From: Bryoerythrophyllum caledonicum
Lineage: Eukaryota; Streptophyta; Bryopsida; Pottiales; Pottiaceae
DNA: 64,000 nt
Assembly: GCA_963971425.1 (NCBI GenBank)
Contig: OZ020520.1
Coordinates: 7,482,553 to 7,546,552, forward strand
Direction: 5' to 3'
Numbering within the stretch: position 1 is the first letter of the stretch; each line of letters begins with the position of its first letter. Both the position numbers and the translations under genes were made by a program. This document shows positions 47,701 through 58,020 of this stretch, one piece after another. The notes beneath the pieces are model-generated. The model was not told where the DNA came from and made no database searches. It saw only the letters and a program-made list of their open reading frames with translations.

Positions 47701-49116
47701 TGTATGATTAGGGTTATTATTAATTTGAGAAGTAATAGTATTTTGTATGTCTATGATATATCTAGTATCTTTGGGGTGGGATGGCATATACATGTGGAAG
47801 ATTAACCAAGGTTGTAGTGGGTGGTTAGTGATTTTGATTATTTGGATGTAAGGTGATATATGCATGGGGTAGGAATTTTGTTGATGTTGCCCGGGAAGGC
47901 ATATTTTTTGTGTATTAATGTGAGGAGTCCACCCCGACCTGGTGTGTATGGTCTTCTTTGTTGGATGCATCTAGTGAGTGTAAGTGTGTTGTTAAAGATG
48001 AGTTTATAGTCTTGAAATATATTTTGTAGATTTTGTGGCGGTAAGTTTTGTTTCCTGTATAACTATGAGGGTCGGTGGTGTGTCTGTGTTTGTGACTAAA
48101 TTTTGTAGACTAGGAAGGGCGGTGTTCAGTGAGGAGGCATTCCATGTGATTATGTATGTATCTTCTTGGTTTATATTGTTGTTTTGGTTTTGTGGAGGGA
48201 TGTCGGGAGGTGGTGGTGGGGGACGGGTGTATTTTGAAATAGGGTCTAAGCATTTTAATAATTCATTTATGAGGTTGTTGGGAAGGTACGGGAATTTTAG
48301 TTTTATTGTTTCATTAGAGGGAGGTATGTTTTGACTATGTAGAAAATCATATAGGTTTTTACGTATTGAGGTTTCATGGTTTATGATATTTTGGTTGTCA
48401 TCAAGAAACTTTATATAGGGGTGCGTGATGTGTATGTGACGTTCTGGGGGGTTTTCTAGGTTTATTAGAGTTTGTAGTAGTGTGTTGGTCCATGTGATTG
48501 TGTTTGAGTTTTGTGGGTTTAGGAGATAGTTGCATTCATCTATATGTGGATGTGTAGTGACTATTAGGGCATATAGGATGTAGGGTGGTGGGTGTGTATT
48601 TTTTTGTTGTATGTATTGGGCAATGTTTGGGTATGTAGTGTTTTGTATGTGGTGTAATGTATGTATATTTTTGAAGAAGGGTGCGAAGGTTTTTGTAATG
48701 TGTTTATATTCCGGTTGGAATTTTATGGTATTCGGTATAAAGTATAATTTGGCATTTTTCTTATGTGATGTAGGGTGTATTTTTAGTATATTAGGCATGG
48801 GTCCCGGGTTGGTCTCTATGTCTCCGCTTAAAAGTAGTAGTAGTTTTATGTGCTTGGGATTAGTGGTATGTTTTCTAGTAATTCCTTTTTGTGATATTGT
48901 TTGGTGTTTTCTATTGGTCTTAGAGTTGTATTTTTTTGGGATTTTATGTACCCCTTTGTTCTGGGGGGTTTTTGGATTTATATTTGTAGTTATGGCGAGC
49001 TTAGGGATATTGGTTGTATATCGGCTTTTTGGTGTTTTAGTTTTTATTTCTATATTATAGCATGGGATTATGTCTTGTCTTGTGGTTATGGTGGTAGTTT
49101 TGTTTTTGTTGTGCAT
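41789..49116 (-). pseudogene. L3 ORF2 polyprotein
   Basis: About 2,440 codons. The leader of ~110 residues ends in LLLLLSGDIETNPGP (48,843-48,799). Endonuclease: NASSLNTALPSLQNL (~48,150), CGDFNRDIALIGRQN (~47,690), LNSDHSPIRLH (~47,445). RT: DFKNAFGSIDHARLL (~46,065), AAYADDLAT (~45,770). RNase H with Asp-Glu-Asp-Asp all present: YYTDGSFK (~43,250), ILRAELMAIHK (~43,115), FTDCINALY (~43,040), DGNKQADKLA (~42,860). Zinc knuckle C-x2-C-x9-H-x4-C (~42,465-42,410). The C-terminal domain has KPDIL (42,195) and FIEFTYCNNRF (~42,110), then KIDKYQPFI, the layout of a PD-(D/E)XK nuclease. The frame changes near 48,000, 46,990, 44,870, 44,340 and 43,900; the last 673 codons are open. Confidence 0.85.
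48799..48828 (-). other. 2A-like motif of L3
   Basis: Codes SGDIETNPGP preceded by LLLLL, a full match to the 2A consensus including the hydrophobic run before it. It would release a ~114-residue leader from the rest of ORF2. Confidence 0.85.
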
Positions 49117-49795
49117 GTTATGTGTGGTTGTGTTTTTACGTGTTTTTTTGTTTTTATTTGCGTTTGTTTTTTGTTTATGTTTGTATTTTTGTGTTGTTTT
49201 TTCATGTTTATGTTATGGTGTAGCTTTTTGTTTATATTTGTTTGTTGTTTTTTTAATGTTTTGTGTATAGTTGTATATGTGCGTGTATTTATGCGCAAGT
49301 ACTTGTGTGTGTATTTATGATTTTTTGTCCTTTTTGTTTGTGTTTTTGTATATGTGTTTTTTGGAATTCTTAAGTATGTGGTTTTTTGTGTATTTGTTTG
49401 GGAATGTGTTATGGAATTGTATTTATGTTTGTGTGCTTGTATGTATGTGTTTATATAGTTTTTTGTACTTATTATTTGGTATTCGTAATTGGTATAGTAG
49501 GTGTAGTAGTTGGGGTAGTAGTCCTTATGGTGTATGTATTTTGTATGTAAAATATAGTATTTAGTATTTGTTTGGTATATGGTGAGGTATTTGGGTATTA
49601 TGTAGGCATCCCCGTAGTGTGTATTTTTATTTGTATAAAAAACCGTACAGTATTTGTATATAGTTTTGAAGTATGTAAGGATTTCTATGTGTATTGTACT
49701 AGTGAGGTAGTTTTATTTTCTACTAGTAGGATACAGTATGTGTAGGGTATTGAATACTAATTGGTAACTATGTATTACCTTGAGGTCTTTGAACT
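49117..49795 (-). other. L3 linker between ORF1 and ORF2
   Basis: GT-rich on the plus strand with TATTTGTAT-type short repeats. Read on the minus strand it gives Thr/Asn/Lys-rich codons (KKQHKNTNINKKQTQIKTKK). It is shorter and less regular than the linkers of L1 and L2. Confidence 0.6.
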
Positions 49796-51424
49796 TTACA
49801 TGTTTGGCGACCTATCTTCAAGTCTTGGGGGCATTCTTCCTTTCATGACTTGGAATGCAAGTCTTGTGGCATTCATGGCTTCCTCCATCTTGTCTAGGTG
49901 TTCCATCAAGGAGTTGTGGAGGGTGTCGGTGTACTTCTTGCTTTCTTCTATCACCTTCTTGTTGTTCTCTTCCAAGGCCTCCTTCAACTCTTTCTTGGTG
50001 ATGGCGGTGTCTTGTATCTTGAAGGTTGCCACGGTGTTGACCATGGCGGCATTGATGTCGTTGAAGCCAAATGCGTTGATTTGTTCCTCCGTGGGGGGTT
50101 GTGTGCCTTCCAAGCTCTTCCAATGTGGAGTGAAGTCTACAAAATTGTCGCCAATGTCGAAGTGTTTTCTAACAAATTGCTTGTATACTATTGGGTTAGC
50201 ACATTCCACGTTAGCTTTGCCATTGTGCCTACCTCCAATTTCCTTATGGAACCATATGGACTTAACATTATTCACTCCCATGATTTTTTGGATAGCACTA
50301 GTGACATCTTGCACATTCATGAGAAGGGGTAATGGAGAGAAGGTGAGGGATATTGCATCTTTCCTTGCCTTAGTCTCAGGGGTCATACGACCACCATTGT
50401 ATGCCTTCCTTGCCTTGATGACTTCGTGGTGGGTGGTGATGTGTTGAAGTTGGATCTTGGAGGCTTGTATAGGGGTGGTGGCGGCAATGAAGGCGTGGGG
50501 ATCTCCTTCTCCCTTGGTCACTCCCGTAATCTCATAGTCTTGGCCATGCTTGAAGCTGTTGATGAGGATGTCCTTGAAGAGTTGGTGTGCGGAAATACCT
50601 ATCAATGTGTCACTACGCACTTGCACGGAGAGGTTAGAAGCATTAGCAATTTGGGGGTAAGCTTTACATACTTTTCCAATGGTGTTTTGGTTGTTTATGT
50701 AAAGAATGAAAGGTCTAATTCCTTTGAACAACATGAGAGCATCGGTTCCGGGGTTAAATAAGTGAAGTTTGAACATGCCGATCCACACTCCCTTTTGCCC
50801 ACCTCTTTTAACACTATGACAACGTATATAGATTAGGTCCATAACTCCTTCTCCAAGTTTAATGTCCATGTTATCTAGTCTATGTGTTATCATTTTATGA
50901 ACATCATCATGCAATAGAATGGAAGGAGGGGGTTCAAAGTGGATAACCACGTGGAAACCATGTGCCAAACCTGTGGCACCGTAGACTTTGGTGTGTTGGG
51001 GAATCTGTGTGATGTTGTAGTGTTGCTCCTCGCTTCCCGCTCGTGCAATAGGATAGTAGAGCTGGGGAATCCTTGGATAGGCCACCTTTGACATCTTGAA
51101 CTCTTTGGCCTCGTGTTCCAGGAACCCTCTAGTCACCATGTCTTCCACCTTTTCGTCATATAGGAGTTCTTCTAGCCCTTCCTCGATTGCAAGGCGCTCC
51201 ATGTCTTCAAATCCTAGCCAAAACTTTAGAGACATGGTCATTGCGTTAAGGGGAGGGGATTGGCTTACCTCTTCCTCTGTGCTCCTGCTCTTCTTGGTGT
51301 TGCCATTTTTCTCCTCTGTGTTCTTTCTTATTCCTTTCTCTCTCCAATTTATTGTTGAACTTGTCCCCACTCCATCAATGTCCATGTTTTCCTCGAACCT
51401 AAGGTTTCGTTTTGTCATAGACAT
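49796..51424 (-). CDS. L3 ORF1 protein, intact
   Basis: 542 codons from ATG at 51424. The acidic N-terminus (FEENMDIDGVGTSS) is followed by a Lys/Glu-rich stretch (RKNTEEKNGNTKKSRSTEEE), then the family core from LKFWLGFEDMERLAIEEGLE. A domain with LTFSPLPLLMNVQDVTSAIQ, SIWFHKEIGGRHNGKANV and FVDFTPHWKSLEG follows. Its beta-alpha-beta spacing could be an RRM-like fold, which is common in LINE ORF1 proteins; this is my inference. The C-terminal ~90 residues (KELKEALEENNKKVIEESKK) should form a coiled coil, which would allow multimers. No CCHC knuckle is visible. It presumably coats the element RNA. Clear relatives are in L1 and L2. I know of no named family for it. Confidence 0.8.
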   Translation of the reverse strand: MSMTKRNLRFEENMDIDGVGTSSTINWREKGIRKNTEEKNGNTKKSRSTEEEVSQSPPLNAMTMSLKFWLGFEDMERLAIEEGLEELLYDEKVEDMVTRGFLEHEAKEFKMSKVAYPRIPQLYYPIARAGSEEQHYNITQIPQHTKVYGATGLAHGFHVVIHFEPPPSILLHDDVHKMITHRLDNMDIKLGEGVMDLIYIRCHSVKRGGQKGVWIGMFKLHLFNPGTDALMLFKGIRPFILYINNQNTIGKVCKAYPQIANASNLSVQVRSDTLIGISAHQLFKDILINSFKHGQDYEITGVTKGEGDPHAFIAATTPIQASKIQLQHITTHHEVIKARKAYNGGRMTPETKARKDAISLTFSPLPLLMNVQDVTSAIQKIMGVNNVKSIWFHKEIGGRHNGKANVECANPIVYKQFVRKHFDIGDNFVDFTPHWKSLEGTQPPTEEQINAFGFNDINAAMVNTVATFKIQDTAITKKELKEALEENNKKVIEESKKYTDTLHNSLMEHLDKMEEAMNATRLAFQVMKGRMPPRLEDRSPNM

Positions 51425-53811
51425 ATTATTATCACTACTTGTTGTCTTATTTATCTTGCTTTTAGAATTGTTAACAAAAAGGAAAGAAGGTGAGCAACGT
51501 ACCTTTTGAGGGGGCTTACCTTTAGTCTTGTATGGGAGGATTTGGCTCTCCTCAATAGGTCGCTAGATCACAGCGGTGGGTCGTTGGTTCCTCGCAGTGG
51601 GTCGCTGGCTCCTCACAGTGGGTCGATGTTTCCTCGCAGTGGGTCGCTGGCTCCTTGCAGTGGTTGCTGGCTCCTCTCAGTGGTCGCTGGGTCCTCGCAG
51701 TGGGTCGTTGGTTCTCCGGCAGCATGTCATTGTTCGTTGCTATGGTTCTCAGGCTCTCGGCAGTAGGTCGCAAAATTTTTTAGCAGTAGTCGTTGGCTCT
51801 TCTGCAGTAGATCCTGGCTCCATACAGTGGTTCGTTGGCTCTTGGCAGTAGGTCGCTGGTGAGAGAACCTGGCACGATTCTCAGGCACGAACGAACATGG
51901 CATGACGTGGTATGTTCCAGGCACGATGTAGTACTCTCAGTCTCGTGCAGGGGTTTGTGTAGTGTTGCTGGGCTGGCTGGGATCTCTTGCCGGTTCTCTC
52001 TCCTTGTGTGCTAGTCTTCTCCGAGGTCCTCTCTTTGCTGTGTTGGTCTTGCTCTTCTACGGTCTTGAGTTGGTGCTGCGTGTTGTGTACTTCTTCCTGA
52101 TCTCTAGTGAGCACTGTTCTTCTTCCCACCGTCTTTTGGAGTTGATGATGGTTGTTGAATGCCTTCGGCGCTTGTCTGGATCTCCTGATCGGGTTATGGC
52201 TGTTGAGTTCTCTGCTGATCTTGTGTCGTCACAGTTCGGGTGCGGGCTCATGTTCCTCGAGTTGGTTTCTTGTTCTTGTGTTGTTGATGATCTTGTGCCT
52301 TGTGCTTGGATTAGTGCTTGAGTTATTAGGTCTTGCTCTGTGCACCTTCTTGTCAAGTCAAGGGTATATGAGGCTTCGGGCCAAAGTCTGTACACATGAG
52401 TCGATGCACCTTCCTTTCGGGTCTGAGGAGTCTTGTTTTCGATGTCCGAGTTTGAGGACGGTACGCCTGAGTCAATGCACCTTCTGAACTGGCCTGAGGA
52501 GTCTTGTTATGATGTCCAAGTTGGAGGTCGGTACACCTGAGTCGATGGACCTTCCGAGCGGGACTGAGGAGTCTTGTTTCGATGTCAGGGTTGGAGGCTT
52601 ATCTCGGGGTCGGAATTTCCTTGTCAAAGTCGTTGGTCTTTCAAGTTCAGTTCTCCGGATCACGAGCTCTAGGATCTAACGTCAGGTTAATTTGTGTTGC
52701 AGGTGAAGAGGCGGCCCTGCTCAGCTCCCTTCTGTCCACTTTCCTGCTGTCCACTTCTCCCTGTTGTTGACGTCGACTGCTGCTGTGTCTCCGAGTGAGC
52801 TGGTCCAGCAGTGTTTTTTTGACTTATAGTGTCTCTGCGGGGGCTCTTCAATGCAGGTGTTCTTCACAGTGTTGGCGCTGATCTTCTCTTGGACATAATT
52901 CAAGTGTACGTGCAGGTCCGGAATGTGGGCTTGTGTACTTGGTCTTCCTTCTGCATACCTGTAGTTTTCCAGAGAAATTTGTGCAGCGCTTCCGCACACT
53001 ATTATAGATGTGTAACTTTCTATGTGTGTGCTAAGGGTTTATGTGATCTAGGGTTAGGTCAGCTTAGTAGTTATAGTCTAGTATTATCACTCTCAATGTT
53101 CTAATCTACTTATTAGGTTAAATCACTAAGAGACTTGTATTGCAAAGAGTGCTTTATCGGAGGTGTGTGGGCTATAGATCTAGTGTTAATGCAAGGATCT
53201 TAAAAGCAATTGTTTGAAAAACTTACTGCGGTAGGTGATACTTGTTGCTTGCTGCTGCTGTTGTGCCGTTCTCCAGGGTTGTGTGCTTTGTTGCTGCCTA
53301 CTGCTCTTGATGTGCTGAAGTGTTGTTGCTTCCTTCTACTGCTGGTGTGATTGTTCGCCAAAGTTGTGGATGCGCTGATTGTTGCTTGTAAGACTTGTCT
53401 TTCAATAATAAGGATGAATATCTAGGTTTTGGGGGGGTGCGACGACTAGTAAGGAGATCTGTAGATCTGGTATCTAACGCTCAGATCTGGGTGGATCTTG
53501 TTTGTAAGAGGTTAACTCAATCTATGTGCCAACACTTGCTCCCATGTTTCTCAGTAAACGCACATTATAGATCTAAGCCTCATTCACTCAAAAAAACCCC
53601 AGATCTGCACGTATGTGAGCTCTTTTCCAACACTATCTGCTTCCCAGACTCTCCTTTTCGAAACTCAAAAACTTGTGGTGAGCTCTCACCAAGGTCAGCC
53701 ACCTCTTGGTGCCCACAATCTTTGTTGTTCGAAACTAGCTCACACCTCCCCTCACCAGAAATTACGGAGCTCACTCAGTCTTCATTCTCCACTCCCTCTA
53801 ACGAATCCACC
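51425..53811 (-). other. L3 5' leader with two minisatellites
   Basis: GGTCGCTGGCTCCTCGCAGTG-like units repeat at about 51,560-51,870 (plus-strand reading; the complement gives the GCGACC words also seen in the L2 leader). Three units of 70-71 bp start at 52,390, 52,461 and 52,531 (GTACACCTGAGTCGATGCACC, then GAGGAGTCTTGTT). The conserved leader box GCGGAAGCGCT lies at about 52,985-52,995 (minus). No open frame of note. Confidence 0.6.
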
Positions 53812-55603
53812 CGAAGAACCCACTATCCCACTAGATCTAAAAAAGCCTAGAATTGAACCATCTACTCTACAAATAATATGCATCCACCACCAAAATCAAA
53901 CTCTGGGCACACAAAAACAACTAGAAGAACTCTCCTCCATAGCAAAGACTCTAAACATACACCGGATACTCACAAAATTGGCCCCACCAACGCCAATGCA
54001 AACACCCGTCAACAGTAACAAAAAATGGTCAAAACTACACTACAATAACAATACACTAAACTACACCCTAACACTCCCACCCCTCCCGGAGTATCAAACT
54101 AACACCTCACCTAAATTTAACCTCGCATATAGCTATTATACGGATGGCTCCTTCAAACCGCCAGAACAAATTAGCCCGGGGTCATGGCGCAGAGAAAAGG
54201 CCGGTTATGGAATATACAACGCTACGAAAGAAATCAAACTAGCCAAAAGACTACATGGACTACAAAATATCCTTAGAGCAGAACTAATGGCTATCTATAA
54301 AACGCTAGAGATCGTCTCAACAAAATATAACAATGAACCGGTACATATATTTACAGATTGTATTAACGCACTATATTTATTAAACACCCAAATAACACAT
54401 CCTACCCTCCATAATAGTCACCCCGACCAAATCATACTAGAATCAATGGTCCAAATGATACTAAAAAGAAGACAAATCACAACCCTCCACAAAGTCCGAG
54501 CCCATGCTAATATTGATGGCAATGAACAAGCGGATAACCTTGCAAAAGAAGGAAGAGAAAAATCACATAAAAAACACGCCCACGCCACCCCTTACTATTT
54601 CCAAAAAGAAGATTGGCCCTCCAAAGAAGACACCCCCGATGAAGGCCCGGTTAGATTCCTGAGCAAATACCTCAAAAAACAAGACCTACATAACAATCTT
54701 GACACAATCACAAACAACTTTCCTAACATAGAAAAATGGACTAACAACAATGACATAGACAATGAACTCTCTACAAATTTTTGGAAAAACCCCATCATCA
54801 CCGATTCACAAATAACATGCCTTATCAAATTCCGTACTGGTCAATACATGGGAAATGCCCGTAAACAACTTTTCTTTGGAATAGAAAGATTTCCATCCAC
54901 AACATGCCCCATATGCCCCTCAACGGACCCCAACACATGGCTACATGTTCTTCTCAAATGCCAAAACCACCACATACACTCCCTAATTGTTAAAAGACAT
55001 AACAAAGCCGTATGGGAAGTACGAAAACTAATCACCTCTCACAATAAATCGAGATGCTTTATACTAATGAATGCCGGTACTTTTAATAACAATCCACAAG
55101 AAAATACAGCCCCCCCCTAGCTACTCCCATGCTCATGTATGACCCAAAGATGTCACTGCAACGCTAGGCTCAAACCGGACATCCTTTGCGTTAAAGGTTT
55201 ACCATATAATGACCCACCACCCGATAACATTAACCAAGACTACACCATTCAATTCATTGAATTCACATATTGTAACGATAGATTTTCCCCGGAAACAATC
55301 CAAAATAAAATAGATAAATACCAACCCCTTATTGACGACATCATCGCCCTTGGATGGAATGTTGACCCCCTTATTGTAATCACATCCGGCGCTCGTGCCA
55401 CCACCTTTATGCCATCTTTGAAAACCCTAGAAGACACCTTCGAGATACCCATTGAAACAATTAAAACCTCCTTTAAAAACATTAATACCATAGCTATCCA
55501 ACATGCCATGTCCATTCTTCTACATAAATACAAAATCGAAAACAACCAAGCCCTCCCCGATACACAGGACCCCCCTTTAAATTCCTCCTCCGCATTGATT
55601 TAG
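53812..55603 (+). pseudogene. L2 ORF2, C-terminal part beyond L3
   Basis: Resumes at EEPTIPLDLKKPRIEPSTLQ exactly where the first part stops at 41,542. It contains RNase H (YYTDGSFKPPEQ at ~54,133; FTDCINALYLLN at ~54,350; AHANIDGNEQAD at ~54,510), the CPICPSTDPNTWLHVLLKC knuckle (~54,905-54,960) and the C-terminal KPDILC ... FIEFTYCNDR domain (~55,175-55,275). Only one stop (55118-55120) breaks it. This part is strikingly close to L1 and L3. Confidence 0.85.
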
Positions 55604-55826
55604 CATGACTAGTTGGTTCTGAGGTCTTTGACTAATTGCTTGGTTTGTGGTTGGTTCGTTGGCTAGTTACTTGGTTAGTGATTCGCTGGTTGGTTGGTTG
55701 GTTTTGTGATTCTTTGGCTACTTGTTACATAGTATCTACCCTCGAGAGAGGGAAGTAGTTCCAGCTTACTAATTCCTTGTCTAGTGGGCATGGTCTTAAT
55801 AGTGGAACGAACAGACACTTTATTCA
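55604..55826 (+). other. L2 3' untranslated region
   Basis: TTGGTTGG-type repeats, then CCTCGAGAGAGGGAAGTAGTT and GTGGGCATGGTC. These blocks are shared with L1 (20,562-20,800), L3 (41,577-41,790) and the SINE tail. Confidence 0.8.
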
Positions 55827-55877
55827 CGCTGGCCTCCTTTGGAGACCGGCGTTCTTCTTCTTCTTCTTCTTCTTCTT
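55827..55877 (+). other. L2 3'-terminal hairpin and (TTC)n tail
   Basis: Stem arms CGCTGGCCTCC and GGAGACCGGCG (55827-55851) around a TTT loop, followed by about eight TTC units to 55,877. A microsatellite tail in place of poly(A) is known in some LINE clades. Confidence 0.85.
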
Positions 55878-55890
55878 TTGGTATTTGGGG

Positions 55891-56395
55891 GGGTATTTGA
55901 TTTATTTTTATATGTAGTTGTGTTAGTATTTATCTTGGGATTTATACTAGTGTTGTTTTTTATGTTTGTGTTAGTATGTATTTCAGTATTTGTACTGGGG
56001 TTGATACTTGTAGTCGTATTTGTATAAATGTCCATATTTGTATCCAATACAATATATATATGTATTTGTATTTATATACATATTGTATATATAGTATCTA
56101 GTATAGTATTTGTATTTATTTTTTATTTTAATACAATATGGGTATACCATACGTAGACTGTATAATGTATATTCTGTGGGATACGTATCTATGTATGCTA
56201 ATATGTATTCTATCATGTATTCTACTATGTATATAACTATATATACAGTGTGCAATACTAGGAGTACTACCTTGTATACTACTATGTATTTTAATTTGTA
56301 TTGTGTATAGATATTGCAATCCCTAAGTATGTATATCTTATTTATAACGTGTATTGGTATGTATATAATACCTTTTTCCTTGCGGTCTTCATTCT
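55891..56395 (-). repeat. L1 linker, part upstream of L2
   Basis: AT-rich. 55,891-56,030 repeats the linker unit seen at 28,205-28,340 (TATTTTTATATGTAGTTGTG, then TTTTTTATGTTTGTGTTAG). The rest, to 56,380, is TAT/GTA-rich sequence without clear units. Confidence 0.7.
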
Positions 56396-58020
56396 TCACA
56401 TTTTGGACGGTCCATCTTCAATTCTTGGTGTGCACATGGCTTCGGTTAGTGCTTGCAATGATGCAAGAGTTGCACTCATCGTGTGTTGAATGCTAAGCAT
56501 TTGGGTCTTCAATTCTTCACTCTTCTTGTCCGCATAAGCTTGTGTTTCCAATCGCATTTTCTTGTTACTTTCTTCCACCGCGGTCTCCACTATGGCAAGG
56601 ATGTCGTTTTTCGTGATGTTCTTAGATGTCTCCTCCATTTTGAAGGCCTCCACGGTATTCACAATGGCTCTGTTAACGTCCGCAAAGCCAAATTCTTCAA
56701 CTTGTTCCTTGGTAGGAGGATCAATTCCATCAAGGCTTCTTCGATGTGGAGCGAAGTCCACGCAGTGCCCACCTAGCTTGATAACCTTGCCCACAAACTT
56801 CCTATATATTATAGCATTAGCACAATGGACATTGGCACTTCCATTGTGTCTATGTCCATTGTCACGATGGAACCAAATGTGGTTTATGTTACCCATTTCC
56901 ATAACCTTATAAATTCCAGCCCTAGTGTCTTCAACATTCATACGAATAGGCAATTGAGTTAGGGTTAGGGTAATGGCATCTTTCTTTGCCTTACTCTCCC
57001 GTATGTTGCCACTTGAGGATTCTCCTGTGTTGCCCGTTGGTTGGAGCATCTCGTGGTTGGTAGCAACTTGGTGTAGCTTAATCTTCGCCGCTTGTTGTGG
57101 AGTTGGTGCAATGATAAATGCATGACTCTCATCTTTTCCTTTCTGCACACTAGTTACTTCAAACTCAAGCCCATGGTTAAAACTATTGCGAAGGATGTCC
57201 ACTAAGAGAGAGTTGGCGGAAATGCCCTTGAGAGACTCACTTTTAATTTTTGTGGAAAGATTAGAGTTCCTTGCAATGGCATGATAACTCTTACGTACTT
57301 TTCCTATCACATATTGTTCATCTAACTTGAGGATGAAAGGTCTAAGACCTTTGAAGAGGCCTATGCCATCAACCTCGGGCTTGAGAAGGTGCAATTTAAT
57401 TGCACCCGCCCAAACCCCCTTCTTCCCTACGTTTTTCAAACTCATGCAAAGGATGGAAATAGGGTCAATAATCTCATTACCTACTTCAATTTTCATGAAT
57501 TTTAGCCTATCAATTACCATGGCTTTGACATCATCATGCATGAGGACAAGATTGCCTACCTCAAAGTGTATGGACACGTGGAAATCAAGGGCAAGTCCGG
57601 TAGTTTCACTTACCTGGATGTCGAATGGTATCTGGGTTATGTTGTAGTGTTGTCCAACCGCCTCCTTCCTTGCCCTAGGATATAGGGTTTGAGGAATTCG
57701 TGGGAAAGCTGGGGTTGCTAGTGTGATCTCTTTGGCCTCTATTTCTTTGACTCCTCTTGTTATAATATCGGGTATGGACTCATCATTGAATAGTGGCTCA
57801 AGACCTTCCTCCTTGGCCATATCCTCCATTACTTGAAATCCCAACCAAAATTTGAAGGGGGGCCATTGGATTCAAGAGTGAGCACCATACCTTCCTCATT
57901 GGAGCTCTTCTTTTTCTTGCTTGAGGAGGATACTCCATCTTTGTTCATCGTGGAGGCAATACTTGGGTGTCGCTTAAGATTTTCCCCGGTTGCTTCAATC
58001 TCCATGTCGTCATCATACAT
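56396..58020 (-). pseudogene. L1 ORF1
   Basis: Two overlapping open stretches: 58,020-57,829 (MYDDDMEIEATGENLKRHP ...) and 57,844-56,396 (482 codons). They join across one frame change near 57,840. The core is GFQVMEDMAKEEGLEPLFND, VWAGAIKLHLLKPEVDGIG, HIWFHRDNGHRHNGSANVH and HCVDFAPHRRSLDG; the C-terminus SATLASLQALTEAMCTPRIE matches the resumed end of L2 ORF1. A coiled coil precedes the end. It is close to L2 ORF1 and more distant from L3 ORF1. Confidence 0.8.

Larger units (their letters stand above)
41543..53811 (-). mobile_element. LINE copy L3 (youngest), full length 12,269 bp
   Basis: Inserted in L2 ORF2 with the 11-bp duplication CGAAGAACCCA (41532-41542 and 53812-53822). The 3' end shows the (GAA)n tail (41543-41551), hairpin and UTR. 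ORF1 is intact; ORF2 has about five interruptions. The 5' leader reaches 53,811 and shares its first blocks with L2. Because both ends and the duplication are intact, it sets the unit length of the family. Confidence 0.9.
28713..55877 (+). mobile_element. LINE copy L2, full length, carrying two later insertions
   Basis: Flanked by the 13-bp duplication TTGGTATTTGGGG (28700-28712 and 55878-55890). Removing the transposon (32,448-34,907) and L3 (41,543-53,811) with one copy of each duplication leaves about 12.4 kb, close to the 12,269 bp of L3. The 5' end aligns with that of L3 over GAGTGAGCT, then GTATTTC and TGGTGAGGGGAGG (28,759-28,798 in L2; 53,777-53,735 in L3). Order: 5' leader, ORF1, linker, ORF2, 3' UTR rich in TTGGTTGG, hairpin, (TTC)n. 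ORF1 and ORF2 are both disrupted. Confidence 0.88.
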
